Below, one piece after another: positions 41,061 to 50,841 of a stretch of 64,000 bases of DNA (positions are counted from its first letter, which is position 1; the number at the start of each line of letters is the position of its first letter). The notes below the pieces were generated by a model, which did not search any database, was not told the DNA's origin, and saw only the letters and a program-made list of their open reading frames with translations. A program made the position numbers and the translations under genes. Origin of the DNA: JAUILH01 sp965230535 (GTDB taxonomy: Bacteria; Bacteroidota; Bacteroidia; Flavobacteriales_D; JAUILH01); assembly GCA_965230535.1 (NCBI GenBank), contig OZ246009.1, forward strand, positions 186,001 through 250,000, written 5' to 3'.

Positions 41061-44000
41061 TTACTTGTTGATGATCAATTTTTCGTTGATAACTGTATTG
41101 TTGATCGATATTCTAATTGAGTAGATTCCTGAAGCCCATTGAGAGGTATTGATAAGTTCAACACCATTGCTGTATTGTCTGGAATTATACACCAGCTTAC
41201 CAGCCGCTGAATAAATCTCAACCTGCCCCTCACTTTCTAAATCACTTTGAACAGATAGCTTGATGTAATCTTTAGCCGGATTAGGATACACTACAACTGA
41301 TTCGTTGCCTGCCTTTTGGAAGAAAACTGATTTCACATCAGATTCAGAAGAGGTCTGATCATAATCGTATTGTACCAGTTTGTAGTAGTTCCACCCGTTA
41401 ACGGGCTCGGTGTCAACATCCACATAGTGCAAGGTTGATGATGAGTTTCCGGCACCGGGCTGACTGAGGATTTCGAAGAAGGTGTTTCCATCAGTTGACT
41501 TCTCTATCACAAAGTAAGCATTGTTGGTTTCTGAAGCGGTTGTCCATCCTAGATCTACCGTATTGTCATTTTTATGAGCTTCAAAAGAAATCAATTCAAT
41601 AGGTAAAGGATTGATGTTTAAATCCGCGGTAATGGACCCAAAAGTAAAAGGGCTGTAATTACTTATTGCATTTGCAGTGATTCTTCCAACCGCTCCGGCT
41701 GTAATGGCATCTTGTCCGTAATCTTCCCACCAGGAATTTCCATTGTCGTAATGTGCAACAACCAAATCAGAGTTAAACGTATTGATGAAACTTCTGGCTG
41801 CATCTTTCCAATGAAGTGTCACGTTTGCCGTTACGGCTCCGGATGGTGTTAAATCCCAATATTCAATGTCACTTCTATATTGTAGTAAATCTGCTCCACC
41901 TTTAACGCTTGAGTTGGCATGCGCAGTAAAGAAATATTGGGCATCAAAATTTGTAGAGCCGCTTAAATTATCGACTTCAATTGGTGCCCAAACGCCTTGA
42001 TCTCCAACAGGGAATTCGAAATCCTGAGCGCCTTCTTTTCTCACGACTCCGTCTACATGACTTGCATCCGATTGAGCTGTCGCATCCGCACCAGAACTAA
42101 AAATCACCAATTCTGCTGCTGCCGGATTAACCACACCATCGTTGAATGTCATTAGGTTAGCTATGCGCATATTGTCGTTTAGTGTTAGGCCTGTGGCGTT
42201 CGTATTTTGCATCACTACGTTATGAAATGCTTCTTCCGTTCCTCCGGAAGTCAGTTGTTGATTTCCCGACCCATCAAAAGTCACGGTTCCTGAGTGTTCA
42301 ATGAATGTATCGTCATTGGTCCAGTTTCCAAACAGATTGATGCTTCTGTTGCTGCTTGTCACATCAAGTGCGCCATTACTAATATTAAGATCACCATTTA
42401 AATCCAGATTATCAGCTAAGGATACGCTTGTAGCGCTGCTCGCAGACTCACCGCTTACCACGATATTATCAAATCTTCCCTGGTCATTTCCACCATTGTT
42501 GAAGATGTATACGATCACTTGTATAGTACTTCCCGACAAACCTGAAACGGTAGCTGTAGTTGCGGAGAATAACCCGCTTTGTATCCCGTTGGTCAAAGCA
42601 ATTTCTGCGCCGCCATCTAAGGAGTAATAAGCATGAACATAGTCTGAACCATTGTCGTAATTGGCTTGTCTTAAATCTACACTTACACTAACATTGCTAT
42701 AGCCGGTAATGGTAATGCTTTGAGAAACCCATCGGGCTTCATTGTCCATGTCTCTTCCTATAAAACAACGAGAGCCACCCATTGAGGAATTGCTCCTCAC
42801 CTGAAAATAATCATTTGAGCTTCCGTCGTTTAATCCGCATGAAGACCCAGAAGTACAGTTGGTAGTCCAGGCAGTGGCTCCGGCATCTGTCTCCGTTCCT
42901 TGAGATAAATCTTCAAAATCTTCGTTGTACAAAGTGGTTGTAGCTGTGCCGGAAGTTGTTTTGTTCACAGTAAAATTATAAAGGTTATTTCCGTTTGTCT
43001 GAATAAAAAAGCTTTCGTCATTTGAACCGGTTTCGGAAGCAACAATGGTTCCTCCTGTTACCGTACTTGAAGTTGGGTTATAATTGATGGCAGGATTTGC
43101 ACTTGTATTGTCAAAAGCTCCGAGAACATTAATCGTTCCTCCGGTAATGTTTGAGGTGCCTGCTGATACATCAAATTTGCTGCCTGTACTTCCGCTCCCT
43201 GAGCCGGTAAAAGCTGCTATGTTCATCACACCTGTTCCTGATACATTCAGGGTTCCACCATCCATGTCCAGTTTATCACTGATGTTCAATGTTCCGGAAC
43301 TTAAAGTCAATGTACCACCATCCAGATTGTAATCGGTTAGTTCATCAGAAGCAATGGTTCCAATGTTAACCACACCTCCATCTATTAACATGGTTCCACC
43401 ATCTTGATCAAAGTCGGTGTCACTATTTTCATTTTGATTGAGTGTTCCGGAGGATACTTGAAGCACCCCTCCATTAATGTCAATGATATTATTTGCGTTA
43501 ACTGTCTCAGCGTCCAACAGGAAAGTTCCTGCATCCATTTGTAATTCGGCATCTATATCCAGATTAATGGCAGAAGTTAGAGTTCCGCCTGATTTGTTGA
43601 CCACAAAAGTGGAAAAGGTAGTTGGGGTCTGTGTGCCGGAAATGTTCTGAGCGCCTGAACCATTGAAGGTATGCGTGTCGCTTCCATGGGCAAAATTGGT
43701 GGCGTTGTTTGTGAAGTTTCCGGCTACACTAAAGTTGCTCCCTGAAGTCTTTGTTCCGCTTCCGGCCAATTCTAAATGCCCGTAGGCCACATTGGTGCCT
43801 TTAATGGTTTGAGTGGTACCATAGTAATCAACGGTACTTGTTGGATCTAAGGTATAAGTTCCAAAGTCACTCCATGTGTTGTCTCCACACATTAATCCAA
43901 TACCACCTATTCTTAGTTCAGCGCCTGCACCTAGTGACAATACGCCTCCTCCAAGGAAATTATCCATTCCCCCATCCGCTAAATCAAGTGTTGAATTTGC

Positions 44001-44720
44001 GCCTATTGTCAGGTTGTCTTCATAAACGTGTAATCGAGTAGTGGAACCAACCATATTTACGGTAGGTGAATTGGTCACTCCAACGGTCACCGATTCTCCC
44101 ATGGTATATGAGGTAAGTTGGTCGCAAGTGATGGTTTGTGTGCCTGTACCGTCGTAGGCAAAATTTGGCTCGTCGTTAGGTGTTGTATAGCACCAATTGC
44201 CAAAAGTAGCATTGGCGTTGATGGTAACGGTTCCCGGATTTGTAATGTCAGCTTCAAAATGAAAATCCCCATCTCCTGTAGAATTGAAGTCAACATTTCC
44301 ATTGAAGACGAATCCGGCTCCCGAAGAGCTGGCATCTAACTCAACAAAGTCTGAGTTTGAACCATTGATATATTGAACGCCGGTGAATGTTGCTGTGCCA
44401 TTGCTCGTTAAGGTAAAGCCGTTGGCATCAATCGTGAAGTATGAAATTCCTGAACCCAGGTTCATTGTAACCGTGAGGTCATTAATTGTGACATTGGCAC
44501 TCAATGTAATTGTGGCCGCTGCGGTTGCGGGCATGGTTAAATTATCTACCGCCAACAAAGCACCAGAACCAGTCCAGTTGGAAGGGGAATTGAAGTCAGT
44601 GCCTGCACCCCCGGCTCCCGCTCCGGTCCAGGTACGGTTAGCACTTATGGCCGGAAGACTTATACATGTAAGGAGCCCAAGAAACAGGCCTCCTTTTAAA
44701 ATAGAAGTAACTCTTTTCAT
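41061..44720 (-). CDS. large repetitive T9SS protein (parallel beta-helix type)
   Basis: 1219 aa. Signal peptide at about 1-27 (cleavage ISA-NRTW). The first 500 residues are short strand-turn repeats rich in Gly, Asn, Thr and Ser (for example LDGGTLTLSSGTLNISDKL, then MDGGTLNVSGTGVMNI), suggesting a right-handed beta-helix like those of adhesins and autotransporters. Further beta domains follow, then the TASETNNAYFVIEKSTDG linker and a type A sorting domain (VYPNPAKDYIKL to NEKLIINK). Probably a surface adhesin or matrix protein. It is nine bases after the small gene at 44730, so the two are likely co-transcribed. Confidence 0.88.
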   Translation of the reverse strand: MKRVTSILKGGLFLGLLTCISLPAISANRTWTGAGAGGAGTDFNSPSNWTGSGALLAVDNLTMPATAAATITLSANVTINDLTVTMNLGSGISYFTIDANGFTLTSNGTATFTGVQYINGSNSDFVELDASSSGAGFVFNGNVDFNSTGDGDFHFEADITNPGTVTINANATFGNWCYTTPNDEPNFAYDGTGTQTITCDQLTSYTMGESVTVGVTNSPTVNMVGSTTRLHVYEDNLTIGANSTLDLADGGMDNFLGGGVLSLGAGAELRIGGIGLMCGDNTWSDFGTYTLDPTSTVDYYGTTQTIKGTNVAYGHLELAGSGTKTSGSNFSVAGNFTNNATNFAHGSDTHTFNGSGAQNISGTQTPTTFSTFVVNKSGGTLTSAINLDIDAELQMDAGTFLLDAETVNANNIIDINGGVLQVSSGTLNQNENSDTDFDQDGGTMLIDGGVVNIGTIASDELTDYNLDGGTLTLSSGTLNISDKLDMDGGTLNVSGTGVMNIAAFTGSGSGSTGSKFDVSAGTSNITGGTINVLGAFDNTSANPAINYNPTSSTVTGGTIVASETGSNDESFFIQTNGNNLYNFTVNKTTSGTATTTLYNEDFEDLSQGTETDAGATAWTTNCTSGSSCGLNDGSSNDYFQVRSNSSMGGSRCFIGRDMDNEARWVSQSITITGYSNVSVSVDLRQANYDNGSDYVHAYYSLDGGAEIALTNGIQSGLFSATTATVSGLSGSTIQVIVYIFNNGGNDQGRFDNIVVSGESASSATSVSLADNLDLNGDLNISNGALDVTSSNRSINLFGNWTNDDTFIEHSGTVTFDGSGNQQLTSGGTEEAFHNVVMQNTNATGLTLNDNMRIANLMTFNDGVVNPAAAELVIFSSGADATAQSDASHVDGVVRKEGAQDFEFPVGDQGVWAPIEVDNLSGSTNFDAQYFFTAHANSSVKGGADLLQYRSDIEYWDLTPSGAVTANVTLHWKDAARSFINTFNSDLVVAHYDNGNSWWEDYGQDAITAGAVGRITANAISNYSPFTFGSITADLNINPLPIELISFEAHKNDNTVDLGWTTASETNNAYFVIEKSTDGNTFFEILSQPGAGNSSSTLHYVDVDTEPVNGWNYYKLVQYDYDQTSSESDVKSVFFQKAGNESVVVYPNPAKDYIKLSVQSDLESEGQVEIYSAAGKLVYNSRQYSNGVELINTSQWASGIYSIRISINNTVINEKLIINK

Positions 44721-44729
44721 GGTGTGTGA

Positions 44730-44975
44730 TTATTTTTTGCTACGGATAGCGTTGAATTCTTTTCTCAACCTTAGTTTTTCCTCATGTGGGATGTCGGTAG
44801 TTCCTTTGCGTTTGATTACAAAGGCATTAAATTCTTTCATGTAAGCCTGTTTTTCGACTTTGTGATTACCATACGTAGGTTTGGTCTCTTCAATTTGGGG
44901 TTGAACTGGTCTGGCTTCCTGTGAAATGGCAGCTACGCAGATGAGTATAGATGATATTAATATTGGCGTCTTCAT
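44730..44975 (-). CDS. small secreted protein, unknown
   Basis: 81 aa. N-terminal signal peptide (MKTPILISSILICVAAIS, probably cleaved before QEARP), then a short Pro- and Lys-rich chain with a basic helix-like end (HEEKLRLRKEFNAIRSKK). No family recognised. Its stop is nine bases before the start of the large beta-helix-like T9SS gene, so it is probably the first gene of a two-gene operon. Confidence 0.6.
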   Translation of the reverse strand: MKTPILISSILICVAAISQEARPVQPQIEETKPTYGNHKVEKQAYMKEFNAFVIKRKGTTDIPHEEKLRLRKEFNAIRSKK

Positions 44976-45119
44976 ATATGCTATGTTATTATCGTTAATC
45001 GAGTCCTGAACGGCTCAGTTTATTTGGTGCCGAATCCGGAGTTTTAGAAACGCGATGAGGGTTGAAAGGTTATTGAATTTGATCCGAAAGCTACCAGTGA
45101 ACTTCCGAACGTAATTCAA

Positions 45120-45893
45120 CTATTGGATTCTCAATACAGTATTGATTTTGTGGCGAAAAACCTTGAATTGTTCTATGTGTGGCATGTGTCCACAATTAGA
45201 GATTGGATAAATGCTTGAATTCTTGATTACATTTTTCTGTGCTTCAAGCCTATTTAACGGAATGATGGGATCCTGATCGCCACAAATAAAGGAAACGGGA
45301 ACGTTTATAGCATTTAATTTGTTGATGTAAGATGGCCTGTTTTTCATGGCTACAGAGCAAATCCGCATTGACAAAGGCACATGTGAAAGCGCTGACTTTA
45401 TATACGTTTGGAGGGTCGTTTGGTGCTTATGAAGATTTTCGGCATGAAACAGTCCCGGAATGGCTTCTCTAACGAAAGCATCATATTTGTTCTCTATTAC
45501 AACTTCTGCTCTTGTGCGATTTTGCTTCTTCTCATCGGTGTCAGAATCTGCGTGAGACGAGACCAGGACAAGTGATGAAACCCTGGATGGATGGTGTGTG
45601 CTTAGTGCGCACGAAACATAACCACCCATAGAGTGTCCAATTAAGGTGGCTGTGTCTATTTTTAGAAAATTGAGCAAGGCAAAGACCTTTTCAGCCATGC
45701 TTTCAATTGACTCTTTCGGATTGATATCCGAATTCTCTCCATGTCCGGGTAAATCAATGCAAACACATCTATAATTGTGGGATAAATCTTCTACAAGTTC
45801 ATCCCACATAGACCTGTTTTCCAGGAAGCCATGTACGAAAATAAGAGCCGGACCACTGCCGTGGTCTGAGTACGGGAGGATTGGTCTATCCAT
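45120..45893 (-). CDS. alpha/beta hydrolase
   Basis: 257 aa. Classic fold signatures: oxyanion HGFLEN (21-26), LPGHG, nucleophile S88 in GHSMGG, acid in ICGDQDPIIP (about 211) and His in NCGHMPHIEQ (about 239). Likely an esterase or related hydrolase of small molecules; substrate unknown. No signal peptide, so cytoplasmic. The start overlaps the end of the upstream peptidase gene by eight bases, so the two are translationally coupled. Confidence 0.92.
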   Translation of the reverse strand: MDRPILPYSDHGSGPALIFVHGFLENRSMWDELVEDLSHNYRCVCIDLPGHGENSDINPKESIESMAEKVFALLNFLKIDTATLIGHSMGGYVSCALSTHHPSRVSSLVLVSSHADSDTDEKKQNRTRAEVVIENKYDAFVREAIPGLFHAENLHKHQTTLQTYIKSALSHVPLSMRICSVAMKNRPSYINKLNAINVPVSFICGDQDPIIPLNRLEAQKNVIKNSSIYPISNCGHMPHIEQFKVFRHKINTVLRIQ

Positions 45894-47178
45894 TCATGAT
45901 GTCTTCAATCTCCTCTGCTTCAATTGGAATGTCTCCCATCAAATTCATTGGTTCTCCGGAAGCTTGTACAACCACATCATCTTCAAGGCGAATTCCCAAG
46001 TTCTCTTCAGGAATGTAAATGCCTGGTTCTACAGTAAATGCCATTCCGGCTTCAATTGGTGTGTGCCATAAACCAACATCATGAGTGTCTAAACCAATAA
46101 AGTGAGATGTGCCGTGCATGAAGTATTTTTTGTAGGCTGGCCAATCCGGATTCTGATTTTTGATATCCGTTGAATCAATCAGGCCTAGCTTAAGTAATTC
46201 GGCTTCCATTAGTTTGCCTACCTCTTTATGGTATTCGCCAAGAAGTGTTCCCGGAACCAGAAGCTTAGTGGCCTCATCTTTTACATGAAGCACAGAATTG
46301 TAAACAGCTTTTTGTCGGTCTGTAAACTTCCCTGAGACAGGCACACAACGTGTCATGTCGGAAGCATAGTTGGCATATTCCGCGGCGTAATCCATTAAGA
46401 TCACATCTCCGGCTTTACACTGAGCGTTGTTTTCAATGTAGTGAAGAACGCAGGCATTGGCACCAGATCCGATAATTGGTGTATAGGCGAATCCATTTGA
46501 ACGACTTCTCAGGAACTCGTGCATGATTTCAGCTTCAATTTCATATTCCCAAACATCAGGTTCTATAAAATCCAGAACCCTTAAGAAAGATGCATGAGTG
46601 ATATCACAAGCTCTTTGCATCACATCAATTTCGAGTGGATGTTTGATTGAGCGTACCTGGTGCATAATCGGTGCGCTTTTGTGGTAGGCGTGGGCCGGAT
46701 AAGTTTTTTGACACCAGTCGATAAAACGATCTTCTCGTGTTTGTACTTCCGTTTTAGCACGTAAATGCTCATTTGTGTTGAGGTAGCAACCTTCCGCTTC
46801 AGCCATCAACGTCTTAAAGATGGTTTCAAATTGATCAACCCAATAAACGGTTCGAATGCCTGATGCTTCAAAGGCCTCTTCCTTAGTGTATTTATGTCCT
46901 TCCCAAACGGCAATGTGCTCATTGGTTTCCCTTAAGAATAGAATTTCTCTGTGTTTTTCGTTGTGACAATCTGGGAAAACAACCAAAATACTCTCCTCCT
47001 GATCAATTCCGGACAAATGTAAAATGTCTCTGTGTTGTTGAAAAGGCATTGTGCTATCCGCACTAATGGGATATATATCGTTAGAATTAAATACCGCAAG
47101 ACAGTTGCTTTTCATCTGCTTAACAAAACGTTCACGGTTATTAATGTAAAGTGATTTATCTATTGGATCGTACTTCAT
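45886..47178 (-). CDS. aminopeptidase P family (Xaa-Pro) metallopeptidase
   Basis: 430 aa, the usual length. N-terminal creatinase-like domain (about 1-170) and C-terminal pita-bread metallopeptidase. Metal ligands visible: Asp in LMDYAAEYANYASDMTRC (two Asp), His in HGTSHFIGLDTHDVG, Glu in FTVEPGIYIPEENLGIRLEDDV (two Glu). It cleaves the first residue from X-Pro peptides using two metal ions (Mn2+ in homologues). Cytoplasmic. First gene of the pair with the alpha/beta hydrolase; divergent from sdhCAB. Confidence 0.94.
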   Translation of the reverse strand: MKYDPIDKSLYINNRERFVKQMKSNCLAVFNSNDIYPISADSTMPFQQHRDILHLSGIDQEESILVVFPDCHNEKHREILFLRETNEHIAVWEGHKYTKEEAFEASGIRTVYWVDQFETIFKTLMAEAEGCYLNTNEHLRAKTEVQTREDRFIDWCQKTYPAHAYHKSAPIMHQVRSIKHPLEIDVMQRACDITHASFLRVLDFIEPDVWEYEIEAEIMHEFLRSRSNGFAYTPIIGSGANACVLHYIENNAQCKAGDVILMDYAAEYANYASDMTRCVPVSGKFTDRQKAVYNSVLHVKDEATKLLVPGTLLGEYHKEVGKLMEAELLKLGLIDSTDIKNQNPDWPAYKKYFMHGTSHFIGLDTHDVGLWHTPIEAGMAFTVEPGIYIPEENLGIRLEDDVVVQASGEPMNLMGDIPIEAEEIEDIMNG

Positions 47179-47200
47179 GTTTTATCTCTTGTGTTCCGAA

Positions 47201-47208
47201 CAAATGTA
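47201..47208 (-). promoter_or_regulatory. -7 promoter box of the Xaa-Pro peptidase gene
   Basis: The minus strand reads TACATTTG, an exact TAnnTTTG match 22 bases before the ATG. No -33 TTTG seen. It lies 54 bp from the palindrome at 47262-47284, so that site could affect both divergent genes. Confidence 0.5.
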
Positions 47209-47261
47209 AGCATTTGCTGTTTTAATTATTACGTAGTAATTGGCAATGATATTTAACTGTC

Positions 47262-47284
47262 TTATCTAGAAAGGTTCTAAATAA
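47262..47284. promoter_or_regulatory. 23-bp palindrome upstream of sdhCAB, near-copy of the suf operator
   Basis: Arms TTATCTAGAA (47262-47271) and TTCTAAATAA (47275-47284) around AGG, one mismatch between arms. It has the same 10-3-10 layout and the same TTCTAAATA right arm as the site at 17008-17030. It lies 33 bp upstream of the sdh -7 box, an activator-like position. Confidence 0.75.
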
Positions 47285-47316
47285 CACAAAAAAACAGGAC
47301 GTACGGGTTTGACCTT

Positions 47317-47324
47317 TAACTTTG
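47317..47324 (+). promoter_or_regulatory. -7 promoter box of sdhCAB
   Basis: TAACTTTG, exact TAnnTTTG, 26 bases before the sdhC ATG. No TTTG or TTG occurs at the -33 position, which suits a promoter that needs an activator. Confidence 0.65.
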
Positions 47325-47350
47325 CTTGTAGCTAAATCAAAAAAACTAAT

Positions 47351-48019
47351 ATGGCTAACAAAGGTTCAAGTAGCACGTCTATTGGCAGAAAATTAATTAT
47401 GGCCGCATCTGGTCTGTTTTTGGTAATCTTTCTGCTTCAGCATTTTGTGATCAATTTTACATCTGTTCTCAGTGAGCAGACTTTCAATGAGATTTCACAT
47501 TTCATGGGGACCAATTTTCTGGTTCAATTCATCATGCAGCCAATTCTAATAGCAGGTGTCATCATTCATTTTATGATGGGATTTACTCTGGAGATGAAGA
47601 ATTCCAAAGCAAGAAATGTTAAGTATGCCATGAATAAGCCCAACGAAAATTCTACCTGGATGTCCAGGAATATGATTTATACCGGGGCTGTTATTTTAGG
47701 ATTTTTAGGACTACACTTCTATGATTTCTGGGTGCCGGAAATCGACCTTAAATACGTTCAGGGACTGGAAGGAAGCCCAACAAGATATTACCATGAGTTG
47801 GTACACAGATTTGAAGATCCGGTTCGTGTAGCCATTTACTGTGTGAGTTTTGTTCTGCTGGCGCTACACTTAATGCACGGTTTTGGAGCAGCTTTCCAAT
47901 CGGTTGGTGTTACCAATAACAAGTATAGAACAGGTCTTCAGAAATTCGGAAAAATATTTGCCATCGTGGTTCCATTAGGATTCATTTTTATCGCATTATT
48001 TCACCATCTAAATCAATAA
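47351..48019 (+). CDS. sdhC: succinate dehydrogenase/fumarate reductase cytochrome b subunit (B-type, single-chain)
   Basis: 222 aa. Five hydrophobic helices and histidines in them (LLQHFVINF, VIIHFMMGF, FLGLHFYDFW, LALHLMHGFGAAFQS, ALFHHLNQ) that can ligate the two haems of B-type enzymes. Integral inner-membrane anchor and menaquinone site for the SdhAB part; links the citric acid cycle to respiration. First gene of sdhCAB, with 12 bases before sdhA. The single-chain anchor is the normal type in Bacteroidota. Confidence 0.95.
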   Translation: MANKGSSSTSIGRKLIMAASGLFLVIFLLQHFVINFTSVLSEQTFNEISHFMGTNFLVQFIMQPILIAGVIIHFMMGFTLEMKNSKARNVKYAMNKPNENSTWMSRNMIYTGAVILGFLGLHFYDFWVPEIDLKYVQGLEGSPTRYYHELVHRFEDPVRVAIYCVSFVLLALHLMHGFGAAFQSVGVTNNKYRTGLQKFGKIFAIVVPLGFIFIALFHHLNQ

Positions 48020-48031
48020 TTCTCTACAAGT

Positions 48032-50047
48032 ATGAGTCAATTAGATGCCAAAATACCAGAGGGTCCAATTAAAGACAAGTGGACCAACCATAAAAACAAG
48101 ATTAACCTAGTAAATCCAGCCAACAAACGACTGATCGATATCATTGTAGTTGGATCTGGTTTAGCAGGCGGTTCTGCAGCAGCTTCATTGGCCGAAATGG
48201 GCTACAACGTGAAGTGTTTTTGCTTCCAGGATTCTCCAAGAAGAGCACACTCGATTGCTGCGCAGGGGGGAATCAATGCAGCTAAGAACTACCAAAATGA
48301 TGGCGATTCTACTTACCGATTGTTCTACGATACGGTAAAAGGAGGAGATTACAGAGGACGTGAAGCCAATGTATACAGACTGGCAGAAGTGTCGGCAAAT
48401 ATCATTGATCAATGTGTGGCACAAGGTGTTCCGTTTGCAAGAGAATATGGTGGTCTGTTGGATAACCGTTCTTTCGGAGGTGTACTTGTTTCCAGAACAT
48501 TCTACGCCAAAGGACAAACTGGTCAGCAGCTATTATTAGGAGCTTATTCGGCCATGAGTCGCCAGATAGGAAAAGGAAAAATCCAAATGTACAACCGTCA
48601 TGAAATGCTTGAATTGGTATTGATAGACGGAAAAGCAAGAGGTATTATAGCCCGTAACTTAATTACCGGTGAAATTGAAAGACATTCTGCACATGCTGTG
48701 GTACTTGGTTCAGGTGGATATGGAAACGTGTTTTTCCTATCAACCAATGCCATGGGATCTAACGTAACGGCAGCCTGGAGAGCACACAAGAAAGGTGCAT
48801 TCTTCGCAAACCCATGTTACACACAGATTCACCCAACCTGTATTCCACGTTCTGGAGATTATCAATCTAAACTGACATTGATGTCAGAGTCTCTTAGAAA
48901 CGATGGACGTATTTGGGTGCCAAAGAAAATGGAAGACGTTGAGGCAATCAGAGCTGGTAAGAAGAAACCAACTGACTTGTCTGAAGAAGAAAGAGATTAC
49001 TATTTGGAGAGACGTTATCCGGCTTTCGGAAACCTGGTTCCAAGAGATGTGGCTTCCAGAGCAGCAAAAGAAAGATGTGATGCCGGTTTTGGTGTAAACG
49101 CAACTGGTGAGGCTGTTTATCTGGACTTTAGTTCAGCCATTATGAGATATGGAAAAGAAAAAGCCATTGTCTCTGGTGAAGCCAACGCTTCAGAACAAAG
49201 GGTCAGAGAACTAGGCGAGCAGGTGATTGAAGCCAAATATGGTAACCTGTTCCAGATGTATCAGAAAATTACAGACGACAATCCTTATAAAACGCCAATG
49301 ATGATCTATCCGGCGGTTCACTACACAATGGGAGGCCTTTGGGTTGATTATAACTTAATGACAACCATTCCAGGATGCTACGCAGCAGGTGAAGCGAACT
49401 TCTCAGATCACGGAGCAAACAGACTGGGAGCTTCTGCATTGATGCAAGGATTGGCAGATGGTTATTTCGTATTGCCTTATACCATTGGTGACTATTTATC
49501 ACACGATATTAGAACCGGACCAATCTCAACTGATTCTCCGGAATTTATTGAGGCTGAAAAATCAGTGAACGACAGATTAAGTGCCCTTATCAATAATAAA
49601 GGAACCAAGTCTGTAGATCACTTCCACAAACGTTTAGGTAAGGTTATGTGGGACAAAGTTGGAATGGCAAGAAATGCTCAGGGATTAACTGAGGCCATTG
49701 CTGAGATCAAACAAATTAGAGAAGAATTTTATAAAGATGTTTTTGTGCCAGGTACCATGGATTCTTTCAATCCGGAACTTGAAAAAGCTGGTAGAGTAGC
49801 CGATTTCCTTGAATTAGGAGAGCTATTTGCGAAGGATGCTTTACACAGAAATGAATCTTGTGGTGGACATTACCGCGAAGAGTCAGTTGAGGAAAGCGGA
49901 GAGCAGAAAGGAGAAGCCAAAAGAGATGATGTCAACTTTAAGTATGTGGCGGCCTGGGAGCACAAAGGTGAACCAAGTGATGCAGTACTTCACAAGGAAG
50001 ATTTGGTATTCGAAAACATTGAGTTAAAACAAAGAAGTTATAAATAG
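48032..50047 (+). CDS. sdhA: succinate dehydrogenase flavoprotein subunit
   Basis: 671 aa. FAD-binding motif GSGLAGGSAA (41-50), covalent-FAD histidine H73 in RRAHSIAAQGGINAA, substrate-site residues in TQIHPTCIPRSGDYQ and the catalytic-loop region GLWVDYNLMTTIPGCYAAGEANFSDHGANRLGAS. Oxidises succinate to fumarate (or the reverse) and passes electrons to SdhB. Peripheral on the cytoplasmic face of the membrane. Slightly longer than enterobacterial SdhA, as usual for the B-type. Confidence 0.97.
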   Translation: MSQLDAKIPEGPIKDKWTNHKNKINLVNPANKRLIDIIVVGSGLAGGSAAASLAEMGYNVKCFCFQDSPRRAHSIAAQGGINAAKNYQNDGDSTYRLFYDTVKGGDYRGREANVYRLAEVSANIIDQCVAQGVPFAREYGGLLDNRSFGGVLVSRTFYAKGQTGQQLLLGAYSAMSRQIGKGKIQMYNRHEMLELVLIDGKARGIIARNLITGEIERHSAHAVVLGSGGYGNVFFLSTNAMGSNVTAAWRAHKKGAFFANPCYTQIHPTCIPRSGDYQSKLTLMSESLRNDGRIWVPKKMEDVEAIRAGKKKPTDLSEEERDYYLERRYPAFGNLVPRDVASRAAKERCDAGFGVNATGEAVYLDFSSAIMRYGKEKAIVSGEANASEQRVRELGEQVIEAKYGNLFQMYQKITDDNPYKTPMMIYPAVHYTMGGLWVDYNLMTTIPGCYAAGEANFSDHGANRLGASALMQGLADGYFVLPYTIGDYLSHDIRTGPISTDSPEFIEAEKSVNDRLSALINNKGTKSVDHFHKRLGKVMWDKVGMARNAQGLTEAIAEIKQIREEFYKDVFVPGTMDSFNPELEKAGRVADFLELGELFAKDALHRNESCGGHYREESVEESGEQKGEAKRDDVNFKYVAAWEHKGEPSDAVLHKEDLVFENIELKQRSYK

Positions 50048-50072
50048 AGCAAACGCTCACAATTGATATATT

Positions 50073-50840
50073 ATGGCTGGTAAAGGAATGAACCTCACAT
50101 TAAAAATCTGGAGACAGAAAGACGCAAACTCTCCGGGTAAGATAGTGGACTATAAGGTGACCGATATTTCAGAGCATATGTCGTTCTTAGAAATGATGGA
50201 TGTGCTTAACGAGCAATTAGTCAGCAAAGGAGAAGAGCCTGTTGCTTTCGACCACGATTGTAGAGAGGGTATTTGCGGAATGTGCTCTATGTATATCAAT
50301 GGAGAGGCACACGGGCCAGACAGAGGTGTAACAACCTGTCAGTTGCACATGCGTATGTTCAACGATGGTGATACCATTTATATTGAGCCATGGAGAGCAG
50401 CTGCTTTCCCGGTTATCAAAGATTTGGTGGTAGACAGAACAGCTTTCGATCGAATTATGAATGCTGGTGGATTTGTGTCTGTGAATACTTCAGGAAACAC
50501 GCAGGATGCCAATGCGCTTCCAATTCCAAAAGCAGATGCAGATGACGCATTTGATGCAGCAACTTGTATTGGTTGTGGTGCTTGTGTTGCGACCTGTAAA
50601 AACGCTTCAGCCATGTTGTTTGTATCGGCCAAAGTATCTCAGTTGGCTCTATTGCCTCAGGGTAAAGTTGAAGCCAAAGAGCGTGTACTTAACATGGTAG
50701 ATCAAATGGATAAGGAAGGGTTCGGAAACTGTACTGTTACCGGAGCTTGTGAGGTTGAATGTCCAAAAGGCATCTCACTGACCAACATTGCCAGAATGAA
50801 TCAGGAATTCCTGAAGGCAAGCGTTACTTCTGACAAGTAG
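50073..50840 (+). CDS. sdhB: succinate dehydrogenase iron-sulfur subunit
   Basis: 255 aa. All three cluster sites are present: [2Fe-2S] C63/C68/C71/C89 (CREGICGMC... TTC), [4Fe-4S] C165/C168/C171/C175 region (CIGCGACVATC), and [3Fe-4S] C220/C226/C230 (CTVTGACEVEC, followed by PKG). Carries electrons from SdhA to the quinone site in SdhC. It needs Suf-made clusters, which gives meaning to the palindrome shared by the suf and sdh control regions. Stop one base from the convergent VOC gene. Confidence 0.97.
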   Translation: MAGKGMNLTLKIWRQKDANSPGKIVDYKVTDISEHMSFLEMMDVLNEQLVSKGEEPVAFDHDCREGICGMCSMYINGEAHGPDRGVTTCQLHMRMFNDGDTIYIEPWRAAAFPVIKDLVVDRTAFDRIMNAGGFVSVNTSGNTQDANALPIPKADADDAFDAATCIGCGACVATCKNASAMLFVSAKVSQLALLPQGKVEAKERVLNMVDQMDKEGFGNCTVTGACEVECPKGISLTNIARMNQEFLKASVTSDK

Positions 50841-50841
50841 A

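Noticed and set aside
43084..44041. Repeated short segments in the 1219-aa T9SS gene as a CRISPR or tandem DNA repeat
   Set aside because: Repetition is at the protein level (beta-helix turns), without constant DNA repeat length or spacers.
44383..44844. 153-aa frame opposite the beta-helix-like T9SS gene
   Set aside because: Val/Pro/Ala-rich translation of the antisense of a Gly/Thr-rich repeat gene; no start context or family.
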